From NCBI RefSeq assembly GCF_014698845.1, contig NZ_JACJTV010000001.1, positions 470,551-534,550 of the forward strand: a stretch of DNA of 64,000 bases, given 5' to 3'. A program made the translations under genes and the position numbers. Of this stretch, positions 58,023 to 64,000 are shown one piece after another. The DNA is from Coleofasciculus sp. FACHB-1120. Its GTDB lineage: Bacteria > Cyanobacteriota > Cyanobacteriia > Cyanobacteriales > FACHB-T130. The notes under the pieces were generated by a model that saw only the letters and a list, made by a program, of their open reading frames with translations, did not search any database and was not told the DNA's origin. Position 1 is the first letter of the stretch, and the number at the start of each line of letters is the position of its first letter.

Positions 58023-60296
58023 ATGACGACTTCACAAATTGAAAATCCAATCTCAAAGCGTCAAGTCCTAAGAAGGATTTTCCGCCTTCAGATGGCAACG
58101 CTGATCATGCTGGGGATTGTTGTCTTCGCTGCTGCGATCGCTACTGCATGGTTTGCGGGTGAAGGGAAAATTAGCCAGCTATTTGCCGAACTGAATATTT
58201 TACAAGAAAATCCACCCATGTGGCTGCAAGCGCCAATGAAGAGTGAATACTTGCTAGTTCCTACGGTTGCTTTGCTAGCGATTGTTTTGGTAGTGATGAA
58301 GATTTCCCCAAAGACCGATGCTTGGTCTCGGTTTTTTGTCGTGGGGATTTTGCTAGGGTTAACGGGTCGCTATATTGTATGGCGATCGCTTTCAACTCTG
58401 AATGTTGCTGACCCTCTGAATGGCGTCTTCAGCCTGGGGTTATTTTTTATGGAAATGTTGATGTTGAGTAGTAGTACGATTCAGCTTTTTTTGATGCTGA
58501 ACGTAAAGGAGCGACATCGGGAAGCTGACCAGATGGCGAAAAGTGTGATTGATGGTAGCTTTATGCCAACCGTCGATATTTTTATTCCAACTTATAATGA
58601 GCCTGTATTTATTCTTGAACGCACAATCATTGGTTGTCAAGCTTTAGATTATCCTAATAAGACAATTTATTTACTGGATGATACGAAACGTCCAGAAATG
58701 CGAAAATTGGCTGAGAATTTAGGTTGCGAGTATAAAACGAGGCGAGATAATAGCCATGCAAAAGCCGGGAATTTAAATCATACGTTTCCTCAAACAAAGG
58801 GAGAGTTGATTGTTGTATTTGATGCAGATTTTATTCCGACTAAAAACTTTCTCACCCGTACTGTAGGTTTTTTTCAAGATGAAACCGTTGCCCTAGTACA
58901 GACTCCTCAAAGCTTTTATAACTCCGATCCGATTGCCCATAATTTAGGATTGGAAAATGTCCTAACGCCCGAAGAAGAAGTGTTTTACCGGCAAATTCAA
59001 CCCATTCGGGATGCAGCTGATAGCGTTATTTGTTCTGGAACTTCTTTCATTGTTAGGCGCAGCGCTTTAGAAGCAGCAGGTGGATTTGCCATAGATTCCT
59101 TGAGTGAAGATTACTTCACGGGCATTTGTTTATCTGCCAAAGGCTACCGATTAATTTACCTAGATGAAAAGTTAAGTGCTGGATTAGCCGCAGAAAATAT
59201 TGCCGCTCATGCTACTCAGCGGCTACGGTGGGCACAAGGAACTTTACAAGCTTTCTTTATTAAGGCGAATCCGTTAACGATTCCAGGACTGAGTCCTCTG
59301 CAAAGACTGGCTCATTTAGAAGGATTATTGCATTGGTTTACCAGTTTGGCGCGGGTTTATTTTTTACTAATGCCGTTAACTTATTCGTTTCTCGGCGTTA
59401 TTCCCATTCGAGCAATGACTGGTGAATTATTGTATTATCTTCTCCCTTACTATGTCGTGCAACTCTCTGTTTTTTCCTGGTTAAATTATCGTTCGCGTTC
59501 AGCTTTGCTGTCGGATATTTACACGTTGGTGCTTTGCGTTCCTCTAGCGCTAACTGTACTTCAAGTAATGCTGAATCCTTTTTCTAAAGGGTTTAAGGTA
59601 ACGCCCAAGGGAATATCACGCGATCGCTTTGCTTTCAACTGGAATTTAGCATGGCCTTTGATTATTTTATTTATCGCAAGTGCTGTGAGCTTGTGGCGGA
59701 ATTTAGGAATGAGCATAATGGCGGGGGGTTGGCAAGCGGCGGAAGCTTACGAATCAACTGAAGTATATAAAGGTCTCGGCTTAGGTTGGATTTGGAGCGG
59801 TTATAACTTGTTAATGATTGGCATTGCGTTGTTAATTTTATTAGATGTCCCCAAACCAGATATTTATGAATGGTTTGATTTACGGAGGGTGATCCGGCTG
59901 AATGTTGCTGGGCAGAATTTTTGGGGCATTACTACGATGATTTCGGAAGCAGGCGCTCAAATTGCCTTGACCCACGGAGGAATACCGAATGATACCAGTG
60001 AAATGTTGCCGGTATCATTAGAAATTATGGAAGAACAATTAGAATTGCAAGGCAAAATTACCCATACCGGATTTAGATGTGAGTATCCAACCGTGCGGGT
60101 GACTTTTGAGAAATTGAACCTCAAGCAATATCGGTGTCTGGTAGAAATGCTATTTTGTCGCCCAGGTCAGTGGAAGCGCCGAGAGACTCCTGGAGAATTT
60201 GGTTCTTTGTTGCTGATTTTCAAGATTTTACTTCGTCCACGAGTTTTGTTTGATAGGGAGGGAGAAGTAAAAGCGATCGCTGTTTCCAAAATTTAA
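58023..60296 (+). CDS. Cellulose-synthase-like processive GT2 (BcsA family)
   Basis: 757 residues. Two N-terminal membrane segments, then a processive family-2 glycosyltransferase: DIFIPTYNEP at 185-194, LLDDT with Asp219/220, SHAKAGNLN, FDAD with Asp267/269, QTPQSF, SGTSFIVRRSALE, SED at 361-363 in the catalytic TED position, and QRLRW at 399-403, then further membrane segments. The C-terminus (~615-700) has a PilZ-like region, with RRVIR matching the RxxxR c-di-GMP motif but MISEAG only partly matching the (D/N)xSxxG motif. It probably polymerises UDP-glucose and exports a glucan, as for c-di-GMP-controlled cyanobacterial cellulose synthases involved in aggregation. No bcsB-like gene is nearby. 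Confidence 0.88.
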   Translation: MTTSQIENPISKRQVLRRIFRLQMATLIMLGIVVFAAAIATAWFAGEGKISQLFAELNILQENPPMWLQAPMKSEYLLVPTVALLAIVLVVMKISPKTDAWSRFFVVGILLGLTGRYIVWRSLSTLNVADPLNGVFSLGLFFMEMLMLSSSTIQLFLMLNVKERHREADQMAKSVIDGSFMPTVDIFIPTYNEPVFILERTIIGCQALDYPNKTIYLLDDTKRPEMRKLAENLGCEYKTRRDNSHAKAGNLNHTFPQTKGELIVVFDADFIPTKNFLTRTVGFFQDETVALVQTPQSFYNSDPIAHNLGLENVLTPEEEVFYRQIQPIRDAADSVICSGTSFIVRRSALEAAGGFAIDSLSEDYFTGICLSAKGYRLIYLDEKLSAGLAAENIAAHATQRLRWAQGTLQAFFIKANPLTIPGLSPLQRLAHLEGLLHWFTSLARVYFLLMPLTYSFLGVIPIRAMTGELLYYLLPYYVVQLSVFSWLNYRSRSALLSDIYTLVLCVPLALTVLQVMLNPFSKGFKVTPKGISRDRFAFNWNLAWPLIILFIASAVSLWRNLGMSIMAGGWQAAEAYESTEVYKGLGLGWIWSGYNLLMIGIALLILLDVPKPDIYEWFDLRRVIRLNVAGQNFWGITTMISEAGAQIALTHGGIPNDTSEMLPVSLEIMEEQLELQGKITHTGFRCEYPTVRVTFEKLNLKQYRCLVEMLFCRPGQWKRRETPGEFGSLLLIFKILLRPRVLFDREGEVKAIAVSKI

Positions 60297-60552
60297 AGCT
60301 TTGCTATTTTCAGAAGCTAGAGATGGTGCCCCATACACTCTCTCACTTTGGAAATTTTTCTGTTTCTCTACTTGCTCTGCCAGCTTGTCTGAAGGACTCA
60401 ATAAAAATACACTAGAGATGGATTAATCGCGTCTCTATTCTCATCAAAAATCTTGGGCATATTCCTCTGCCTATTTTGGTTAAAAAGGGGAGGTGCGTCC
60501 GGGAGCGAAAAGGGCAATTGCCTTACCTAAATAATGATAGGAGTAATAGAAT

Positions 60553-61095
60553 ATGTCGATGGAACATAAGGCGTTTGTATTTGACTATGATAGTTTCATA
60601 TACGAATTGAGTAATATTCTAAGAAACGCCCTGCTGACCAATAATAATGAAAAGCTAGTGAGCTTTATTAAGCAAAATATAAATTCCCTAAAAGACCCCT
60701 ATGAGGGTGAAGCTCTAAATACTTCGTGGGAAACTATGGTAGAACCGAAAGACCCTCACCAGTATGGCGACTTTGCACTCATGAAGTTCTACGACCCTCA
60801 AGATGACATTGGTCTTGGAGCAATGTGGGAATGGGAAAATATTCAAAAAATTTTCAAAAAAGAATGCGGAAAAAATTCTGTCATTTTAGGTACTCCTTTT
60901 GGCTCTAAAGATAATTATTTTGATCCTGGAAAAATGGGGTCGTATTTCCAATCAAAAAGCTAAGTTCAAGACAACTTACAATTGCTAACAGAGATGCTTT
61001 ACCTGAGGTCGGATATTTTTGATGAATTGAATGAGGCGTTTAAAATGATTAAGAAAGCTGCGGAGTCAGAAAAAGGTCTTTACGTAACATTCTGA
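60553..61095 (+). pseudogene. Hypothetical gene interrupted by an in-frame TAA
   Basis: Starting at ATG 60553 with AGGAG eight bases upstream, the frame encodes 136 residues (MEHKAFVFDYDSFIYELSNI, WETMVEPKDPHQYGDFALMK, NSVILGTPFGSKDNYFDPGK) to TAA 60961-60963. The same frame then continues for 43 codons (LQLLTEMLYLRSDIFDELNE, AFKMIKKAAESEKGLYVTF) to TGA 61093-61095 with clear coding character. So the original product was probably ~180 residues, now cut by a nonsense mutation. I do not recognise the family; small acidic single proteins of this kind often are immunity or SMI1/DUF-type proteins, which is only a guess. A truncated 136-residue product could still be functional. Confidence 0.6.
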
Positions 61096-61289
61096 TATGG
61101 CCTACCAATCAGTTACTGGGAAGATGAAAGAAAAATTGTTATTAAGTAACTGTACAGAATTAATTCCCCAAGCAGACGCGATCGCTAATTGAGAAGCATT
61201 CCACAAGAGAGATTAAACATGACAGTAAATATGCGATCGCACAGGTCGTCCTTACTGAATTGAGAGCGATCGCTCTCGACGCCACCTAG

Positions 61290-61337
61290 TCTAAAAACTG
61301 TACGCTCTAAAAACTGTACATTCTAAAAACTGTACGC
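61290..61337. repeat. Triplicated 16-base unit at the 3' end of the coiled-coil gene
   Basis: TCTAAAAACTGTACGC, TCTAAAAACTGTACAT and TCTAAAAACTGTACGC lie back to back. The third copy contains the stop codon and final codons (AYSF-stop) of the minus-strand gene; the other two are downstream of it. Confidence 0.85.
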
Positions 61338-62180
61338 AGTATTTGACAGCCTTACCCTCTGCTCTGGCGAAGTCGTCCGAGATTTCACTCTTTCACTGTC
61401 TTGTTGCCGAGTTAACTTTTCCAGTTTCAGGTCGCCATATCTAGCATAAAGTTGTTTGATCTCTTCCTTCATCTGGTCGCATTCGGTCTGTAGCCGCTGA
61501 TTTTGATGGCGCATCTGTTGAATCTTCTCCTGATGTTCCTGACCAGCTATCCGGTAAGTTTGGTGAGAGTTCGCCAGTTCATCCTGTAGCTTCTGAATTT
61601 CCTGTTTCAGCTGCTTTAATTCCTGGGATTCAACTGGCTTTGTTATATAAACTTTTTTTGGAGCCTTTTGTTGACTAGAAGCACTCTTGTTTTTCTCAAG
61701 TTCTAGGCGAGACTTCGCCAGTTCATCCTGTAGCTTCTGAACTTCCTGTTTCAGCTGATGTACTTCCTGAGATTCACCCGGACAATTTAAATGAACTTCT
61801 TGTATATAACTTTGTATAGTAGAAGGACAATTATTTTCGGCAGTTTGTAGAAATTGCAATCCGATTTCTCTGAGCCGCGCCAACGTTAAATCTTGACTAA
61901 GCCCGATGTAGCATTGGCAGAGTTCCCCATTTATTTTCTTGCAAGCGTACCAAAAATCTCCATCATTTTTAGTTTCTTTGCTAGCGATGAAATCAGATGT
62001 ACGTTGATCGACTGGCTTAAAATTAAAGGACTTAGAACTTGGTAAATTAAGCCATTGGAACCATTGCTCAGAATCCAGATGGATGTCTTCTAGTCGTTCA
62101 CCCCGTCGGGGATCTTCTACCCAAAATTCTAATGTTGCTCTCTCGGTAAATGACCAAACTTTTGGTGTCTTAGCCGCCAT
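61323..62180 (-). CDS. Coiled-coil protein with integrase-arm-like N-terminal domain
   Basis: 285 residues. The N-terminal ~115 residues (ATLEFWVEDPRRGERLEDIH, LDSEQWFQWLNLPSSKSFNF, DGDFWYACKKINGELCQCYI, GLSQDLTLARLREIGLQFL) resemble the small domain that precedes LuxR/MalT-type regulators and integrase arm domains (YWYAYRKVxGKLxKRYLGKSxDLTLxRL). The rest is a long coiled coil. A 23-residue unit is duplicated (ESQEVHQLKQEVQKLQDELA and ESQELKQLKQEIQKLQDELA), matching a ~70-base direct repeat in the DNA near 61575-61645 and 61708-61778. No ATPase or HTH output domain is present. Function unknown; a DNA- or RNA-associated scaffold is possible. Confidence 0.7.
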   Translation of the reverse strand: MAAKTPKVWSFTERATLEFWVEDPRRGERLEDIHLDSEQWFQWLNLPSSKSFNFKPVDQRTSDFIASKETKNDGDFWYACKKINGELCQCYIGLSQDLTLARLREIGLQFLQTAENNCPSTIQSYIQEVHLNCPGESQEVHQLKQEVQKLQDELAKSRLELEKNKSASSQQKAPKKVYITKPVESQELKQLKQEIQKLQDELANSHQTYRIAGQEHQEKIQQMRHQNQRLQTECDQMKEEIKQLYARYGDLKLEKLTRQQDSERVKSRTTSPEQRVRLSNTAYSF

Positions 62181-62509
62181 AATATAAGTTACACAGATAA
62201 GTTATTCACAAAATTAACAAGTTTCAGCATTTTCGCCAGTATTCCATGTAACTTTTTTTTCAGTAAACTCCATAATTTTACGGTGGCTCTTTACCAATAA
62301 ACGCATAATTACGGAACATCTTCCATGCCTCTCCCTTGTTTTATAAGTAAATATACCAAGGATTTTTCACTGGTGAAGGTTTTTAGACATCAGGTTTATT
62401 AAATCTTTAAAATATTCAGGATTACTGTTGACACAATCTTCATAGTCAGGGGCAGGCTGCAAGTTATTGAGGGGAAGCAGCTGCGTCTAGGCTTGCTGGT
62501 ACGTAAGTC
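62181..62509. other. Intergenic region, left part
   Basis: AT-rich sequence upstream of the coiled-coil gene; no gene seen. It should hold that gene's promoter. Confidence 0.35.
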
Positions 62510-62706
62510 AAAAAGAGAATTTCTCTTTTTCGAGGAGAGAGGTGAACCTGCATGGCTGAGAGATAGGTGAGAACTCTTTCCCTGTCGGTTGAGGTTAGGT
62601 TGAAATGTGTGAAACCTAACCGCAGGTAGTATTTCATTAGCTTGGCAGCGTGGAACCTAACCTACGGCTGCTAGGCTATACGCGCTTGACTCTAGAGTGC
62701 AAGCGT
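62510..62706. other. Cluster of stem-loops, candidate structured RNA
   Basis: Within 200 bases there are four foldable units: AAAAAGAGAA/TTCTCTTTTT (62510-62530); GGTTAGGTT (62593-62601) with AACCTAACC at 62613-62621; GCAGC/GCTGC (62645-62672) whose loop holds a second AACCTAACC at 62654-62662; and CGCTTG/CAAGCG around CTCTAGAG (about 62682-62704). The two copies of AACCTAACC can compete for the one GGTTAGGTT. The strand and any promoter are unknown. Confidence 0.4.
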
Positions 62707-63018
62707 GGGGTGTAAAGCGGAATTTTCTAAAAGCATCGGGCAGGATTTTGATTAGGGCAAGTTGCACATTGCGTCAGTTCACCTAAAAAATGTAGCTGAA
62801 TCTCTAGATTAAATTTTTAGTGTTTTCTGCTGGATTGAAAATTACCAAATTCCAGCTTTTTTGCCTTAAGGAGGACTTTCTATCCTTAAAAATCAATCCA
62901 ACTGTTTAAACGATTTAAATTTCATCCTAAAGATAGGTGAATAAAAACCTTACTAGCTGCAACTGTGTGAAAAGTTCCAAAAATTTAGTCACGGATTGAT
63001 TCCAGCTCCTTCTCTAGA
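62707..63018. other. Intergenic region upstream of the truncated kinase
   Basis: No gene seen in about 310 bases; AAGGAGG near 62866-62875 is not followed by an open frame. Likely leader or promoter of the kinase. Confidence 0.35.
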
Positions 63019-63912
63019 ATGAGACTCGATGGTAATGCTCCCACAATGAAAGAGGAAGATAAAACTAAAAGTGAACTCATCGCTGAATTAGTAGCGCTCC
63101 GCCAACGAGTTGCCGAGTTAGAGAAACAAGAAAATCAATATCAGCAGTCAGAGGAGGCTCTGCGGTTAAACGAAGAGCGCTTCCTGATGTTGCTGGAAAA
63201 CATGAAAGACTATGCAATTTTTTTCCTGGATCTGGAAGGATGTGTTATCAAGTGGGGGGCAGGGGCAGAAAGAATATTAGGCTATCAGGAAGCAGAGATT
63301 CTGGGCAAATCTGGCTCCATAATTTTTACACCTGAAGATCGCGATCGCGGCGATGACGAGAAAGAACTGGGAAAGGCATTGAGGGAAGGGCGAGCTGAGA
63401 ACGAACGCTGGCACGTCCGTAAGGATGGTAGTCGTTTCTGGGGCAGTGGTATTGTCACTTCTTTACGAGATGAGAACGGACAGCTGCAAGGGTTGGCTAA
63501 AATCATGCGCGACTTCACGGATCGCAAGCAAGCTGAAGAGGAACGGACTCGGTTACTTGCCCGCGAACAGGAGGCACGCACCCAGGCTGAATCAGCTAAC
63601 CGGATGAAAGACGAGTTCCTGGCGACCCTTTCTCACGAACTGCGATCGCCCCTCAATGCCATGCTAGGGTGGACGAGTCTTCTCCGTACCCGAAAATTTG
63701 ACGCGGCGACGACCGCTCGTGCTATTGAAACGATTGAGCGAAATGCCAAGGCGCAAGCACGCTTGATTGAGGATCTTCTAGATGTTTCGCGGATTATTCG
63801 GGGTCAACTCCGCCTCACGGTTTGCCCCCTGGAACTGATTCCAGTCATTGAGTCAGCTATTAATACGGTACGTCCAGCAGCAGATGCCAAGAAGGTAGTG
63901 CTAAACAAGTAA
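63019..63912 (+). pseudogene. PAS histidine kinase truncated before its ATPase domain
   Basis: 297 residues. An N-terminal coiled coil (SELIAELVALRQRVAELEKQ), a PAS domain (MLLENMKDYAIFFLDLEGCV, IKWGAGAERILGYQEAEILG, PAC FWGSGIVTSLRDENGQLQGL), and HisKA with His206 in ATLSHELRSPLNAMLGWTSL followed by RNAKAQARLIEDLLDVSRII. The frame stops at TAA 63910-63912 just after RPAADAKKVVLNK, before any N, G1 or G2 box. Family members continue with ~180 residues of HATPase and usually a receiver. The break coincides with the end of an IS1-like element, so this is an insertion-truncated kinase. Confidence 0.85.
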
Positions 63913-64000
63913 TGATAGAGAAGAAGAGCTTCATACTGATGTTTTCCTCTTATGCCTGTTTGTCCCATTTGTGCATCTTCTCAAACAGTCAAGAATGGTC
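63908..64000 (+). mobile_element. Left end of an IS1-family-like insertion sequence
   Basis: The kinase homology stops at about 63908. From there GTAATGATAGAGAAG resembles the GGTAATGA-type terminal repeat of IS1 elements, and 40 bases later a transposase-like frame opens. The other end lies outside the window. Exact left boundary uncertain by a few bases. Confidence 0.6.
63952..64000 (+). CDS. IS1-family transposase InsA-like, N-terminal fragment
   Basis: ATG 63952 opens MPVCPICASSQTVKNG, cut by the window edge. The CPxC...VKNG pattern matches the N-terminal zinc-finger of IS1 InsA-type transposases (CPxCxSxxxVKNGxxxxGxQ). Sixteen residues only, so the family call rests on this motif plus the IS1-like terminus and the truncated host gene. 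Confidence 0.65.
   Translation, partial: MPVCPICASSQTVKNG

Noticed and set aside
61220..61290. Possible mini-ORF or antitoxin-like relic with AQVVLTELRAIALDAT
   Set aside because: Protein-like only in a frame without a start, and most of the sequence is made of HIP1 palindromes.
62545..62580. GGCTGAGAG motif suggesting a TPP riboswitch
   Set aside because: The second conserved half of the THI box (ACCTGATCTGGATAAT-type) is absent and the downstream gene is a kinase, not a thiamine gene.

Overview
The window is from a filamentous cyanobacterium. The HIP1 octamer GCGATCGC and its cores occur throughout. There is an adjacent fraC-fraD-fraE set for filament integrity and cell-cell communication, a cyanobacterial ffh-rpsP-khpA-phoH block, DUF928 and DUF4079 proteins, a two-domain CobO, and many of the short dispersed intergenic repeats common in Microcoleus/Coleofasciculus/Nostoc-like genomes. 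I cannot fix the genus from sequence alone. I recognised no tRNA, rRNA or CRISPR array.

Layout. 1-6.2 kb: tail of a carotenoid-desaturase-like oxidoreductase, a decayed RelE/ParE toxin, a DUF421 membrane protein, a complete cyanobacterial peptidylarginine deiminase, a CPA1 Na+/H+ antiporter and a uracil-DNA-glycosylase-fold protein. 6.2-16.4 kb: a secretion island with a PPC-domain exported protein, a two-partner-secretion (TPS) exoprotein ending in a CHAT caspase-like protease, the convergent TpsB outer-membrane pore, a decayed third TPS gene, and two DUF928 paralogs. 16.7-24.4 kb: propeller-transglutaminase protein, a broken helical-protein gene, hisA, a PAS/GAF histidine kinase and an Hpt protein. 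24.9-33.1 kb: a 2262-residue ORF in which a family-2 glycosyltransferase runs in frame, through a translated intergenic repeat, into a second TPS-CHAT exoprotein; then a double CobO. 33.5-42 kb: fraCDE, a GAF histidine kinase with a degenerate receiver, a MITE-like element, larE and small proteins. 42.4-48.2 kb: the ffh-rpsP-khpA-phoH block with an apparent bS21 (rpsU-like) relic, and a PhyH-family dioxygenase. 48.9-53.2 kb: a three-gene operon of two SLH-like exported proteins and a secreted TPR-CHAT protease. 53-64 kb: NDH-2-like dehydrogenase, HAD phosphatase, a DUF4079/DM13 pair, a cellulose-synthase-like GT2, a gene broken by a stop codon, a coiled-coil protein with an integrase-like N-terminus, and a histidine kinase cut by an IS1-like element at the window edge.

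How the parts relate. The dominant theme is export of caspase-like CHAT proteases: three intact His/Cys dyads lie in one 64-kb window. Two are predicted to leave through a TpsB pore and one carries its own signal peptide and sits with SLH-like partners. Together with the PAD, transglutaminase, cellulose-synthase-like and Fra genes, this suggests a region rich in cell-surface and envelope functions. A second theme is genome decay and repeat invasion: at least six relic or interrupted genes, and two cases where dispersed intergenic repeats have become coding sequence.
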